Below, in pieces: positions 48,699 through 58,820 of a DNA stretch of 64,000 nt. Within the stretch, counting starts at the first letter, position 1. Each line of letters opens with the position of its first letter. This stretch comes from Rhizobium leguminosarum bv. trifolii WSM2297. GTDB taxonomy: Bacteria; Pseudomonadota; Alphaproteobacteria; Rhizobiales; Rhizobiaceae. The position numbers were made by a program, and so were the translations under genes. The notes below the pieces were generated by a model. The model was not told the origin of the DNA and searched no databases. It saw only the letters and a program-made list of their open reading frames with translations. The stretch spans positions 1,074,466-1,138,465 of the forward strand of contig NZ_JH719395.1 in assembly GCF_000271845.1 (NCBI RefSeq). Direction: 5' to 3'.

Positions 48699-49883
48699 CT
48701 AGAAATCGATCGCTGCATAGAACATCGCAAAAAGCCCGTCCATCAGGATGACCACGAAAATCGCCTTCACCACTGCGGCCGTCACATGCTGGCCGAGCGA
48801 TTCGGCGCTGCCGCCGACCTTCAGCCCTTCGACGGCGGCGACGATGCCGATGACCAGCGCCATGAACGGCGCCTTGATCATGCCTGACAGCACCGTCGAC
48901 AGCGTCACCGCCTCGTGCAGGCGCGACAGGAAGTTGGCGAAGGTGATGCCGGAATAACCCCAGGCGACGGCGGCCGCACCGGCGAGCGAGGCGAAATTTG
49001 CGAGCACCGTCAAAAGCGGCAGCGCGATGGTCAGCGCCACCAGCCGCGGGAAGATCAGCACGCCGATCGGGTTGAGCCCCATTACCTTCAGCGCGTCGAT
49101 TTCCTCGCGCATCTTCATCGAGCCGATTTCGGCGGTGATGGCGCTGCCCGAACGGCCGGCGATCATGATCGAGGTCAACAGCACGCCGATTTCGCGCAAT
49201 TGCAGGATGCCGACGAGATCGACGACGAAGACCTCCGCACCGAAATACCGCAGCTGAAAAGCGCCCTGCTGAGCAATGATCGCCCCGATCAAAAACGACA
49301 TCAGAAGGATGATCGGGACGGCGCGAACGCCCATATGGTCGATCTGGTTGACGATCGAGGCCGGTGAAACGCCGCTGCCGCGGCCGAACTTCATTTGCGC
49401 CCCGCGCACCGCCGAGCCGAGGATATACATGGAGGCGGCGAAATTGTCCCAGAGGTCGTAGGTCATCCTGCCCACAGGCGCAAAAATGCGCGCGATAAGC
49501 GAGATCTTTTCCTGTTGCTCCGGCTCAGGTTTGGGCGGCTCCTCGGAAAACATCTCCAGCATTTCGTCGATATGCTGATTGGTGCCTTCGAAGCGAACCG
49601 TGCGTCCGGCCGCCTCTTCTTCCTTCTTCAGCCGGCACAGCAGCCAGATCCCGGCAGTATCGATATCGGTAATGTCGGAGAGATCGACCGTCAGGTCCCC
49701 GGCCTTCTGGTGCAGCAGTTTCTCGAAGTCGCGCAGCACGAAATGCACATAGGCACTGCGCCAGTTGCCTTTAAGACGCACATGCTGCCCCGAACCATCG
49801 GACTGGTCGTCGACGTCAAGCGAAGCAACGTTGCGATTCTCGGCGTTCAAGATACTTATGTCTTTCAAGGCTTCCAGCGACAT
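48699..49883 (-). CDS. mlaE: MlaE-like ABC permease with N-terminal STAS domain
   Basis: A 394-residue protein. Residues about 25-105 form a STAS domain (LTVDLSDITDIDTAGIWLLCRLKKE), fused to an MlaE permease of about 260 residues with five or six transmembrane segments and the conserved EIGSMKMREEIDALKVMG motif. In E. coli the STAS domain is a separate protein, MlaB, so this is a natural fusion, common in Alphaproteobacteria. It begins a four-gene operon for phospholipid transport that maintains outer-membrane asymmetry. Import or export direction cannot be read from sequence. Confidence 0.94.
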   Translation of the reverse strand: MSLEALKDISILNAENRNVASLDVDDQSDGSGQHVRLKGNWRSAYVHFVLRDFEKLLHQKAGDLTVDLSDITDIDTAGIWLLCRLKKEEEAAGRTVRFEGTNQHIDEMLEMFSEEPPKPEPEQQEKISLIARIFAPVGRMTYDLWDNFAASMYILGSAVRGAQMKFGRGSGVSPASIVNQIDHMGVRAVPIILLMSFLIGAIIAQQGAFQLRYFGAEVFVVDLVGILQLREIGVLLTSIMIAGRSGSAITAEIGSMKMREEIDALKVMGLNPIGVLIFPRLVALTIALPLLTVLANFASLAGAAAVAWGYSGITFANFLSRLHEAVTLSTVLSGMIKAPFMALVIGIVAAVEGLKVGGSAESLGQHVTAAVVKAIFVVILMDGLFAMFYAAIDF

Positions 49884-49967
49884 TGCCGAATCGCGAACGA
49901 TCGTTCGCTACCGGCGCGTCAATATACAGAAGCAAGCTGCAATTTCCATGCTCGCAGGACAGCAATA

Positions 49968-50951
49968 ATGCCGCGCACTCTCGATATTCAGATGAATTCC
50001 TTTCCGATTGCCGGGGCCTTCACCATCTCACGCGGCGCCAAGACCGAGGCCGAGGTGATCACCTGCGCGCTCGCCGAAGACGGTGCGCGCGGGCTTGGTG
50101 AATGCGTGCCCTATCGCCGCTATGGCGAGACCATGGAGAGCGTTTTCGCTCAGATCGAGGCCGCACGTCCGCTGATCGAAGCCGGCATCTCGCGCCGCGA
50201 TCTGCTGTCGGCGATGCCGCCGGGTGCCGCCCGCAACGCCGTCGATTGCGCCCTCTGGGATCTGGAAGCGAAACGAACAGGTGAAAGCGTCGCGGCTCTT
50301 CTCGGCCTTGCAGATCTAAAGCCGCTCACAACTGCTTACACCATCTCGCTTGGTGAACCGGAGGTGATGGCCGCCCAAGCGCGGAAACATGCCGGCCGCG
50401 CGCTGCTCAAGGTCAAGGTCGGCACCGGCGACGATGAAAGCCGCATCCGCGCCGTCCGTGCGGCCGCACCGGACGCCGCCATCATTCTCGATGCCAATGA
50501 GGGCTGGCCGGAACCGGTGCTGGAACGCCATCTCCATATCGCCGCCGAAGCGGGTGTCGTTCTCGTCGAGCAGCCGCTGCCGGCCGGCCGCGACGCATTG
50601 CTTGCCGAAATCCGCCGGCCGCTGCTCGTCTGCGCCGACGAAAGCGTCCACCATACCGGCGATCTCGCAAGCCTTGCCGACCGCTACGACGCGATCAACA
50701 TCAAGCTCGACAAGACGGGCGGCCTGACGGAAGCCCTGGCGATGAAGGCCGAGGCCGAACGCCTCGGCTTCCGCATCATGATCGGCTGCATGGTCGGCAC
50801 CTCGCTTGCCATGGCGCCTGCCGTGCTGCTCGCCCAGGATGCCGATTTCGTCGATCTCGACGGCCCGCTGCTGCTTGCCCGCGACCGCGAACCCGGCCTG
50901 CGCTACGCCGCTTCTCTGGTCTTTCCGCCGGAAAGCGCGCTCTGGGGCTGA
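49968..50951 (+). CDS. Dipeptide epimerase (enolase superfamily, L-Ala-D/L-Glu epimerase type)
   Basis: A 327-residue enolase-superfamily enzyme. The catalytic lysine pair is seen as LLKVKVG in the barrel, with metal ligands in IILDANEGW, LVEQPLP and CADES, and the second catalytic Lys in INIKLDKTGG. This set is that of muconate-lactonizing-subgroup dipeptide epimerases, which convert L-Ala-D-Glu from recycled murein to L-Ala-L-Glu. The frame is open far upstream (49395), but ATG 49968 (MPRTLDIQMNSFPIAG) matches the family. Its 3' end overlaps the convergent MFS gene by 49 bases. Confidence 0.92.
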   Translation: MPRTLDIQMNSFPIAGAFTISRGAKTEAEVITCALAEDGARGLGECVPYRRYGETMESVFAQIEAARPLIEAGISRRDLLSAMPPGAARNAVDCALWDLEAKRTGESVAALLGLADLKPLTTAYTISLGEPEVMAAQARKHAGRALLKVKVGTGDDESRIRAVRAAAPDAAIILDANEGWPEPVLERHLHIAAEAGVVLVEQPLPAGRDALLAEIRRPLLVCADESVHHTGDLASLADRYDAINIKLDKTGGLTEALAMKAEAERLGFRIMIGCMVGTSLAMAPAVLLAQDADFVDLDGPLLLARDREPGLRYAASLVFPPESALWG

Positions 50952-52120
50952 AGGTAGTAGGCCGAGATGACCAGGCCGAGGCCGGAGAACGCGACCAGCG
51001 CCATGACGTAATAGCTGACGACCCCGAGCCAGGCATAGAGATAACCCGACGCGAGCGTCATCAGCGCCATCGCCATGCCGACATAGAAGAAATAGGCGCC
51101 TTGCGCCGAGGATTCCTGCGTCTCCTGCACCGTCGCCATGATCCGACGCTGCACGCCGGTATGCACGAAGGCATAGGTGAACCCGTGAAAACATTGCAGC
51201 AGGAAAAATCCGGCAAAACCGGCATTCATCGGAAACAGGATCCAGCGGCAGACGCTGACGGCGCAGCCGAAGCGGATCAGCGTCCAGGCGTTGAAGCGCC
51301 GGTTGAGACGCTTCGACAGGAAGAACACCGTCACCTCGGAAGCCACGCCGGCGCTCCAGAGCAGGCCGACCTGAGCGCCTGAAAAGCCAAGCTGATGCCA
51401 ATAGATCGAGGAGAAGGCGTTGAGCACCGCATGGCTCGACTGCTGGATGGCGACACCGATCAAAAGCAGCAGCAAATGCGGCTCGCGCAACCCGCTGCCG
51501 GTGGCGGCTGGAATGTTGATCGGTTGGCCGCGGCGCCGCGTCGGCCCGATGCGCGGACAGAAGATCGCCATCACGACGGTCATGGCAAAGCCGAACACCA
51601 TGACGACGAGCACCATCCCGCCACCGAACCGGCTGACCAGCTGGCCGCCGACCAGCGTCGAGACGATGAAGGCAATCGAGCCCCAAACCCGCATCGACCC
51701 GTAATCGAGCCCCCAGCGGCGCACGCCCGAGATGACGATCGACTCGACGACGGGCACATAAGGCGCGAAGGTGGCGCCCTGCAGTGCATAGACGATCGTC
51801 ACCGGCCAGAAGCTCGTCGTCCAGAACAGCGCGATCGCCGTCAGTAGCGAGAGGCCGCCCGACCAGAGCAGCACGTCGGCGCGCTCCTTCAGACGGTCGG
51901 CGATCATGGCGACGACAGGCGCCACCAGCACGCGAACCACCATCGGTATGGCAAGGATGATGCCGATCTCGTGGTCGCTGAAGCTGTGGGTTGCGAGCCA
52001 GACGGGAAAGAACGGCAGAACGATGCCGTTGACGAGCAGCGGCGCGCAATAGGAAAGCGCGCTGAGCAGCCGGAAGCGCGGCGGCGCTCCCTCACTCGGG
52101 GAATATTGAGCGGGAATCAT
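50903..52120 (-). CDS. MFS transporter (MFS_1-like / HcaT-NupG type)
   Basis: A 405-residue protein with about twelve transmembrane segments. The pattern ALSYCAPLLVNGIVLPFFPVWL at the start and VGQL-like loops (RVWGSIAFIVSTLVGGQLV) are those of the MFS_1_like family, which includes the phenylpropionate permease HcaT and nucleoside transporters. A strongly basic loop between helices 6 and 7 (RIGPTRRRG) is normal. No substrate can be assigned. Its 3' end overlaps the convergent epimerase by 49 bases, which suggests these two neighbours have evolved in a tightly packed space. Confidence 0.87.
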   Translation of the reverse strand: MIPAQYSPSEGAPPRFRLLSALSYCAPLLVNGIVLPFFPVWLATHSFSDHEIGIILAIPMVVRVLVAPVVAMIADRLKERADVLLWSGGLSLLTAIALFWTTSFWPVTIVYALQGATFAPYVPVVESIVISGVRRWGLDYGSMRVWGSIAFIVSTLVGGQLVSRFGGGMVLVVMVFGFAMTVVMAIFCPRIGPTRRRGQPINIPAATGSGLREPHLLLLLIGVAIQQSSHAVLNAFSSIYWHQLGFSGAQVGLLWSAGVASEVTVFFLSKRLNRRFNAWTLIRFGCAVSVCRWILFPMNAGFAGFFLLQCFHGFTYAFVHTGVQRRIMATVQETQESSAQGAYFFYVGMAMALMTLASGYLYAWLGVVSYYVMALVAFSGLGLVISAYYLQPQSALSGGKTREAA

Positions 52121-52314
52121 CGGTGGACCTGAAGGAAACTGATCGTTGTCCTAACACACCACCCTGGAGGCGACTATTGCGAGAAATAGCCGTACTGAAA
52201 CGTTTTAGAAAATAAATTGGGCCTGTCGCCTGACGGTAACGGCTATATTCTTGGGCAGCGCAGGCGCGAATGCGCCGGCGCCGAAATCAGGCGACCAAAA
52301 TCAAGCAGCCAAAA

Positions 52315-53157
52315 TCAAGCAGCTTGGGGGGCCAGCTTGGCATCTTCGAGATGCTCGAGAGCAACAAGCGCCGGCACGCTGCTGGCAAGCGACCGCCAGG
52401 TGATCAGTTCGAACGTGCCGTCCTCATGCTCGGCCACCGCCGTGCAGCTTTCCACCCAGTCACCGGTATTGATGTAGCGGATGCCGTCCATCTCCTGGAT
52501 GACGGCATGGTGGATATGGCCGCAGATCACGCCGTCGGCGCCGCTCTTGCGGGCTTCCTCGGCCACGACGCGCTCGAAATCGCCGATGAAGTTGACGGCA
52601 TGTTTGACCTGCAGCTTCGCCCAGGCCGAGAACGACCAATAGGGCATGCCGAGGCGGCGGCGCACCGCCGCCAGGATGATGTTGATGCGGATCGCCGTAT
52701 CGTAGGCCCAGTCGCCGAGATAGGCGAGCAGGCGGGCGTTGCGCACCACGACGTCGAATTCGTCGCCATGCAGGATCAGATATTTCTTGCCGTCGGCGCC
52801 ATCATGCATCATGCCCTCGACGACCTCGATGCCGCCGAAATGCATTCCCGGGAAGGCGCGCAGGAATTCGTCGTGATTGCCGGGAATATAGACGACGCGC
52901 GTGCCCTTGCGCGACTTGCGCAGCAGCTTCTGGACGACGTCATTGCAGACCTGCGGCCAATACCAGCTGCGCTTCAGGCGCCAGCCGTCGACGATGTCGC
53001 CGACGAGAACGATCGTATCGGCCTCGTGATAGCGCAGGAAATCCAGCAGGAAGTCAGCCTTCGCGGCTTTCGAGCCGAGATGGACATCGGAAATGAAGAG
53101 CGTGCGGAAATGTCTGGGTTCCATCATGTCTATCACGAGCTGTCGCTCATGCCCCAT
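52315..53157 (-). CDS. UDP-2,3-diacylglucosamine diphosphatase-like metallophosphoesterase
   Basis: A 280-residue calcineurin-like phosphoesterase. Motifs in order are ISDVHLGS (D-x-H), VGDIVDGW (GDxxD), PGNHDEF (GNHD), HGDEFD and GHIHHA (GHxH). The size and the sequence FISDVHLGSKAAKADFLL fit LpxH-like proteins, which cleave UDP-diacylglucosamine in lipid A synthesis at the inner membrane face. It is longer than E. coli LpxH (240), as in other rhizobial members, so the exact substrate is not certain. The start at 53155-53157 is likely; an ATG pair ten codons in is an alternative. Confidence 0.85.
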   Translation of the reverse strand: MGHERQLVIDMMEPRHFRTLFISDVHLGSKAAKADFLLDFLRYHEADTIVLVGDIVDGWRLKRSWYWPQVCNDVVQKLLRKSRKGTRVVYIPGNHDEFLRAFPGMHFGGIEVVEGMMHDGADGKKYLILHGDEFDVVVRNARLLAYLGDWAYDTAIRINIILAAVRRRLGMPYWSFSAWAKLQVKHAVNFIGDFERVVAEEARKSGADGVICGHIHHAVIQEMDGIRYINTGDWVESCTAVAEHEDGTFELITWRSLASSVPALVALEHLEDAKLAPQAA

Positions 53158-53345
53158 CTTTCATCTAGCCTTCCAAAACCAGACTCGTGTTTCAGGAAGA
53201 TGACAAACTGGGGAAAAGCCCCGCAAACCCGATCCAACACAGGCAGGTAGCGTATCGACGGCTGCTTCCTTCCGACAATATTGCCCTCTCCATCGAGCGC
53301 GTTCATGATGGCGGCGATTCCATATCCGACAATGCGGGATGGCTG

Positions 53346-54095
53346 ATGCGTCTCTTTCTCGTTCGCCACGGCGAATCTCTCGGCAACCTCAACGAACAGG
53401 CCTATCGCCAATTCGGCGATCACAACGTGCCGCTGACGCAGTGGGGCCATCGCCAGGCAGTGGAAGCCGGCGGCGCCATCGCCTCCTATTTGAAGGCATT
53501 GCCGGGCGCGGATTTCGGCAAGCTGCAGATCTGGTACTCGCCATTCCTCAGGACGCGGCAGAGCAAGGATGCCTTGCTCACAGCCTTGCCCGAGAGCGTC
53601 GTCGGCGAGATCCGGGAGGATTACCTGCTGCGCGAACAGGATTTCGGTCTTTTCACCGAAATCTACGACCACGCCGAACAAAAGCAGAAATTTCCCGAAG
53701 AGTTCGAAAAATGGGCGAGGATGCGCAGCAACAGCGGCAAATTCTACGCGCGGCCGCCGGATGGCGAGAGCCGGGCGGATGTGGCTCAGCGGGTGCGCCT
53801 CTTCCTCCAGACCGTCATGCGCGACGCCGAAAACAGCAGCGACAACGTCGTCATCGTCGGCCATGGCGTCACCAACCGGGCGGTCGAAATGAGTTTTCTG
53901 CACCGCCCTGTCGAGTGGTTCGAGCGTTCCGACAACCCCGGAAATGCCGATATCACCCTGATCGAAGGGACGCGCTTGCAAGGATACGAGTCGATCCTGC
54001 TGCACCAGGCCTCCGACCGGCAGCCGGGCCAGGAAAATGAACTGCGCGATGCCTATGGCGCCGACGTGACGATCACGCCGAAGACCCGCGGGTAG
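53346..54095 (+). CDS. Histidine phosphatase family protein (phosphoglycerate-mutase-like)
   Basis: A 249-residue phosphoglycerate-mutase-superfamily protein. The catalytic histidine motif RHG is in MRLFLVRHGESLGNLNEQ, a second Arg is in WYSPFLRTRQSKDAL, and the second catalytic His lies in IVGHGVTNRAVEM. ATG 53346 was chosen because the family motif begins at once after it. The substrate is unknown. It is divergent from the LpxH-like gene. Confidence 0.9.
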   Translation: MRLFLVRHGESLGNLNEQAYRQFGDHNVPLTQWGHRQAVEAGGAIASYLKALPGADFGKLQIWYSPFLRTRQSKDALLTALPESVVGEIREDYLLREQDFGLFTEIYDHAEQKQKFPEEFEKWARMRSNSGKFYARPPDGESRADVAQRVRLFLQTVMRDAENSSDNVVIVGHGVTNRAVEMSFLHRPVEWFERSDNPGNADITLIEGTRLQGYESILLHQASDRQPGQENELRDAYGADVTITPKTRG

Positions 54096-54131
54096 CCCCT
54101 CCCGCGGTCGCCGGGTTTCCTATCAATTTCC

Positions 54132-55571
54132 TCAGGCAGCACGCACGGCAGCCGCCGGTTTGACGTTCTGGTTCATGCGAAACAGATTGTTCGGATCATA
54201 GCGTAACTTGATTTCGGCAAGGCGCCCGTAATTGGCGCCGTATGCCGTCTCGACCCGATCGGCCTCATCCTCCGGCATGAAGTTGATATAGGCGGTGCCG
54301 ACTGCATGCGGTTTTGTTGCCTCGAAGAGTTCGCGCGCCCAGCCGATGCAGCTTGCGTCCATCACAGCCTCCCGCCAGCGCGCATGCACATTCATCACGA
54401 AATGCGAGCTGCGCTGCGGAAATGCGGTGGCTTCCGTCGGAATGCGGCCGGCCGCACCACCGACATGGCCGATGAATATCTCGCATTCCGGTCCCGGCAG
54501 TTTGCGCACCGCGTTGAGCAAGACGTCGATTGCTGCATCCGGGAGGGAGGCGAAATCCTGGCTCTTCCAATAATTGCGCGCACCTGGTGCAAGCAACGGA
54601 TCGAATGCCTGCTGCCAGCCGGTGAACGGCACCGGACCGACGACATCGGCAATTGGTTTTCCGATCGCCCGCAATCTTTCCGTCGCCTTTTCTCCGGCCG
54701 CGATATCCCCGCAGTAACACATGGCGAGCGCCAGGATCTCCTTGCCGTGCCATTCCGAGGGGAGGAACGGCAGCGGCGGCGCCTGTCGCATCACCACCCA
54801 GCAGGTCAGTTCGTCGGGTGCCGCTTCCAGCGCCTGCCGGTATTCCCTCAGCACCTTTTCGGCGTCCGCGAAGGGATGCACGACCAGTCCGGCCAAAACC
54901 TCGGAATGGAGCGGGTTGAGCTGGAACTCGAAGGAGGTGACGACGCCGAAATTGCCGCCGCCGCCGCGCAAGGCCCAGAAGAGGTCCGGCCTTTCCGGCT
55001 CGCTCGCCTTGACCAGTTCGCCATCGGCCGTCACCACGTCGACCGAGACCAGATTGTCTATCGTCAGTCCGAATTTGCGGGTCAGCCAGCCGAAGCCGCC
55101 GCCGAGCGTCAGGCCGGCGATGCCGGTGGTGGAATTGATGCCAGTCGGCAGCACCAGCCCGAAGGCCAGCGTTTCCTGGTCGACATCGGCAAGGGTTGCG
55201 CCCGGCTCGATCCTGGCGCGGCGTGTCTCTGGGTCGACCCGCACCGATTTCATCGCCGACAGGTCGATGACGACGCCGCCCTCGCAGACGGCGTTGCCGG
55301 CAATGCCGTGTCCACCGCCGCGCACCGAAACGAGCAGATTGTTGTCGCGTGCAAACCGCACGGCGCGCACGACATCGGCAGCACCGGCGCAGCGAGCGAT
55401 AAGCCCGGGCCGGCGGTCGATCATCGCATTCCAGATCGCCCGCGCCTCGTTGTAATCCATATCTTTGCTGGTCAGGAGATTGCCGCGAAATCCGGCGGCA
55501 AATGCATCGATGGCCACGTCATTGACCATCGTCTGCCCCTTTTGCAGGTTCGTCAGGTTCAAATTGTCCAT
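54132..55571 (-). CDS. FAD-binding oxidoreductase with berberine-bridge C-terminus
   Basis: A 479-residue FAD-dependent oxidase. The PP-loop and FAD-linking His are seen in VSVRGGGHGIAGNAVCEGG around residue 90; the FAD-binding PCMH domain extends to about residue 200 (GITGLTLGGG-like text, GIAGLTLGGGFGW). The C-terminal berberine-bridge domain ends in AYGANYGRLAEIKLRYDPNNLFRMNQN. Members oxidise sugars, alkaloids or phenolics. ATG 55569-55571 has GAGGAAATC directly before it; the open frame extends ten codons further. The substrate is not known. Confidence 0.92.
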   Translation of the reverse strand: MDNLNLTNLQKGQTMVNDVAIDAFAAGFRGNLLTSKDMDYNEARAIWNAMIDRRPGLIARCAGAADVVRAVRFARDNNLLVSVRGGGHGIAGNAVCEGGVVIDLSAMKSVRVDPETRRARIEPGATLADVDQETLAFGLVLPTGINSTTGIAGLTLGGGFGWLTRKFGLTIDNLVSVDVVTADGELVKASEPERPDLFWALRGGGGNFGVVTSFEFQLNPLHSEVLAGLVVHPFADAEKVLREYRQALEAAPDELTCWVVMRQAPPLPFLPSEWHGKEILALAMCYCGDIAAGEKATERLRAIGKPIADVVGPVPFTGWQQAFDPLLAPGARNYWKSQDFASLPDAAIDVLLNAVRKLPGPECEIFIGHVGGAAGRIPTEATAFPQRSSHFVMNVHARWREAVMDASCIGWARELFEATKPHAVGTAYINFMPEDEADRVETAYGANYGRLAEIKLRYDPNNLFRMNQNVKPAAAVRAA

Positions 55572-55809
55572 GATTTCCTCCATGCGACCGGCGCCCCGCA
55601 CCGTCGCGGCGGAATATTGCGCTTGCTGCGACCGTCAAACAAGTTTTCCAAAAGGATTAGCTAGCCGCTGCTCCTGCCACGATACGCCACAACTGGTTGT
55701 ACCGTGGGGCCACCCCACGAAAACTTCTCCCATCCCCCATTTCCATACTGTCGCCTGTATCCGATTGATGTATGGAGGAACTTCAAAAAAGACGTGCACG
55801 GAGGCGGCA

Positions 55810-58122
55810 ATGGATCACCAGGAAAAATCCAAGACGGACAAGAACCTGACGAGCGGCGATCTCGACGAGCAGGCGCTGTTCTTCCACCGCTATCCCCGCC
55901 CCGGTAAGCTGGAGATCCAGGCAACCAAGCCGCTCGGCAACCAGCGCGACCTCGCGCTCGCCTATTCGCCCGGCGTCGCCGCTCCCTGCCTTGCGATCCG
56001 CGATAATCCGGAGATGGCGGCCGAATATACCTCGCGCGCCAATCTCGTTGCCGTGATTTCCAACGGCACCGCCGTGCTCGGCCTCGGCAATATCGGCCCG
56101 CTGGCCTCAAAGCCGGTGATGGAGGGCAAGGCCGTGCTCTTCAAGAAATTCGCCGGCATCGACGTCTTCGATATCGAAATCGACGCGGCAAGCGTCGAGC
56201 AGATGGTCTCGACCGTCTCCTCGCTGGAGCCGACCTTCGGCGGCATCAATCTCGAGGACATCAAAGCGCCTGAGTGTTTCGAGGTCGAGCGGCGCCTGCG
56301 CGAAAAAATGAAGATCCCGGTCTTCCACGACGACCAGCACGGCACGGCGATCATCGTCGCCGCCGCGATCCTCAACGGCCTGGAACTCGCCGGCAAGGCG
56401 ATCGAAAACGTCAAGATCGTCGCCTCCGGCGCCGGGGCCGCCGCCCTTGCCTGCTTGAACCTGCTGGTCATTCTTGGGGCAAAACGCGAAAACATCTGGG
56501 TCCACGATCTCGAAGGCCTCGTCTATGAAGGCCGCACCGAGCTGATGGACGAATGGAAATCCGTCTATGCCCAGAAGAGCGACACGCGCACGCTGGCCGA
56601 AAATATCGGCGGCGCCGATGTCTTCCTCGGCCTGTCGGCCGCCGGCGTGCTGAAGCCGGAGCTGCTGGCGCAGATGGCCGACAAGCCGCTGATCATGGCG
56701 CTCGCCAATCCGACGCCGGAGATCATGCCGGATCTTGCTCGTGCTGCCCGTCCCGACGCGATGATCTGCACCGGCCGCTCGGATTTCGCCAACCAGGTCA
56801 ATAACGTCCTCTGCTTCCCCTATATCTTCCGCGGCGCGCTCGATTGCGGCGCCGAGACGATCAACGAGGAAATGAAGATGGCGGCGGTGCGCGCCATCGC
56901 AGCCCTTGCCCGCGAAGAGCCGTCCGATGTCGCCGCCCGCGCCTATTCCGGCGAGACCCCGGTCTTCGGCCCGGATTACCTGATCCCCTCGCCCTTCGAT
57001 CCCCGCCTTATCCTGCGCATCGCCCCGGCGGTCGCCAAGGCTGCCGAACAGAGCGGCGTGGCCCGCCGCCCGATCCAGGATTTCGACGCCTATCTCGACC
57101 AGCTGAACCGCTTCGTCTTCCGCTCCGGCTTTGTCATGAAGCCGATCTTCGCCGCGGCCAAGGCTGCCGAGCGCAAGCGCGTCATCTTCTCCGAAGGTGA
57201 GGACGAACGTGTGCTGCGCGCCGCCCAGGTGCTGCTCGAAGAAGGCCTCGCCGAACCGATCCTGATCGGCCGCCCGCAGGTCATCGAGACGCGCCTGAAG
57301 CGCTACGGCCTGCGCATCCGGCCGCTGCAGGATTTCGAAGTCATCAATCCGGAAGACGATCCGCGCTTCCGCGAATATGTCGATCTCTATTTCTCCCTCG
57401 TCGGCCGCCGCGGCGTCATCCCGGAAGCCGCCCGCACCATCGTGCGTACCAATACGACCGTGATCGGCGCGCTGGCGCTCAGGCGCGGCGAGGCCGATGC
57501 GCTGATCTGCGGCCTGGAAGGCCGCTACGAGAAGCATCTGCGCGACGTCCGCCAGATCATCGGCAAGCGTAAGGATGTCCGCGATTTCTCCGCCCTCAGC
57601 CTGATGATCTCGCAGCGCGGCGCCACCTTCTTCACCGACACCTACGTCACCTTCAATCCGAGCGCTGAGGAAGTGGCCGAGTCGACTGTGCTGGCGGCCG
57701 AGGAAATCCGCCGTTTCGGTATCACGCCGCGTGCTGCCCTCGTCTCGCATTCCAACTTCGGCTCGCGCGAATCCGAAAGCGCCACGAAGATGCGCAATGC
57801 GCTGCAGCTGGTGCGCGACACCGCGCCCGACCTCGAGGTCGACGGCGAAATGCATGGCGAAAGCGCCATCACCGAAGCGCTGCGCAAACGCGTCATGCCG
57901 GATACGACGCTGCATGATGAAGCAAATCTGCTGGTCTTCCCGAACCTCGATGCCGCCAACATCACGCTTGGCGTCGTCAAGTCGATGACGGACGGCCTGC
58001 ATGTCGGCCCGATCCTGCTCGGCACCGCCCTGCCCGCCCACATCCTGGCGCCCTCGGTCACCTCGCGCGGCGTCGTCAACATGGCGGCGCTGGCCGTCGT
58101 CGAGGCATCGCAGCCGGCATAG
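55810..58122 (+). CDS. maeB: Malic enzyme with C-terminal phosphotransacetylase-like domain
   Basis: A 770-residue enzyme that decarboxylates malate to pyruvate. The malic domain (about 30-165) has [10 protein letters not shown] and [18 protein letters not shown], which contain the catalytic Tyr and Lys, and FHDDQHGTA, which holds the metal-binding Asp pair. The NAD(P)-binding domain follows to about 430 ([13 protein letters not shown]). Residues 440-770 are a phosphotransacetylase-like domain, which in the family is regulatory and binds acetyl-CoA. In Sinorhizobium the two forms are Dme (NAD) and Tme (NADP); length fits Dme, but the cofactor cannot be read with certainty. Dme is needed for symbiotic nitrogen fixation there. 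Confidence 0.93.
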   Translation: MDHQEKSKTDKNLTSGDLDEQALFFHRYPRPGKLEIQATKPLGNQRDLALAYSPGVAAPCLAIRDNPEMAAEYTSRANLVAVISNGTAVLGLGNIGPLASKPVMEGKAVLFKKFAGIDVFDIEIDAASVEQMVSTVSSLEPTFGGINLEDIKAPECFEVERRLREKMKIPVFHDDQHGTAIIVAAAILNGLELAGKAIENVKIVASGAGAAALACLNLLVILGAKRENIWVHDLEGLVYEGRTELMDEWKSVYAQKSDTRTLAENIGGADVFLGLSAAGVLKPELLAQMADKPLIMALANPTPEIMPDLARAARPDAMICTGRSDFANQVNNVLCFPYIFRGALDCGAETINEEMKMAAVRAIAALAREEPSDVAARAYSGETPVFGPDYLIPSPFDPRLILRIAPAVAKAAEQSGVARRPIQDFDAYLDQLNRFVFRSGFVMKPIFAAAKAAERKRVIFSEGEDERVLRAAQVLLEEGLAEPILIGRPQVIETRLKRYGLRIRPLQDFEVINPEDDPRFREYVDLYFSLVGRRGVIPEAARTIVRTNTTVIGALALRRGEADALICGLEGRYEKHLRDVRQIIGKRKDVRDFSALSLMISQRGATFFTDTYVTFNPSAEEVAESTVLAAEEIRRFGITPRAALVSHSNFGSRESESATKMRNALQLVRDTAPDLEVDGEMHGESAITEALRKRVMPDTTLHDEANLLVFPNLDAANITLGVVKSMTDGLHVGPILLGTALPAHILAPSVTSRGVVNMAALAVVEASQPA

Positions 58123-58137
58123 CCGGCTGCGAACATA

Positions 58138-58671
58138 TCAGCCGCCCGCTATCGACAGGCGCCCTCTATCCGCAAGCGCGTCCGCGCGTTCATTGCCGAT
58201 AATTCCCGAATGGCCCTTGCACCAGGCAATGCTTACCAGGGCGTTTTGGGATAGCTGAAGATCGACCGTTTTCCAGAGCTCCGCATTGTCGATCGTTCGC
58301 CTTCGCCCATTCCAATTCGGGCTGCTTTTCTTCCAGCCGTTGTTCTTCCAGATATGTCGCCGGCTGTTGCAGCCTTTGACGGCATAGATGGAATCCGACC
58401 AGATGACCGCGGCTTCGCCGGCTGTTTGGCTATTGATCCACATGGCTGCCCTCAGAACGGCGGTCAATTCCATCGCATTATTGCTGGAATCTTCAACGCC
58501 ACCGAAACCGGACGCGATTTCCACCGCATCGCGGTAAGCGACAAACGACCAGCCTCCATGCCCGGAACCGGGCTCGTAACAACCGTCCGCGAAGACGTGA
58601 AGGCCGTGTCGGGATTCCGGTACACCTGATGCCGGTGCGAAGGGTGGGATCTCGTCGCGAATGCCTGTCAT
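58138..58671 (-). CDS. Ribonuclease HI-like protein
   Basis: A 177-residue RNase H-fold protein. The four catalytic acids are present: Asp29 (HVFADGCYEPGSGHGGWSF), Glu68 (NNAMELTAV), Asp93 (IWSDSIYAVKG) and Asp164 (GNERADALA), with His154 in the same last loop (WCKGHSGIIG). It is longer than E. coli RNase HI and lacks its usual basic handle arrangement, so it may be the second, divergent RNase H of the genome rather than main rnhA. It cuts RNA in RNA-DNA hybrids. ATG 58669-58671 was chosen over GTG 58675-58677. Confidence 0.9.
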   Translation of the reverse strand: MTGIRDEIPPFAPASGVPESRHGLHVFADGCYEPGSGHGGWSFVAYRDAVEIASGFGGVEDSSNNAMELTAVLRAAMWINSQTAGEAAVIWSDSIYAVKGCNSRRHIWKNNGWKKSSPNWNGRRRTIDNAELWKTVDLQLSQNALVSIAWCKGHSGIIGNERADALADRGRLSIAGG

Positions 58672-58820
58672 TTTCACCGGGTCTTGGGCGATTACTGGAT
58701 AAGGTCGCGAAAATACGCTAGGATTTCATCTGAGCTTATTAAGAGAAACACGTTAAGGGAAAACGCGCGGCCGTTGAAGTCGCCCGTGACCCATCGACAC
58801 TTTCTCATCCGGAACGAGCC

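Noticed and set aside
56107..58041. A 644-codon open frame antisense to the malic enzyme gene
   Set aside because: The malic enzyme is certain on the plus strand; the antisense frame is a codon-bias shadow.
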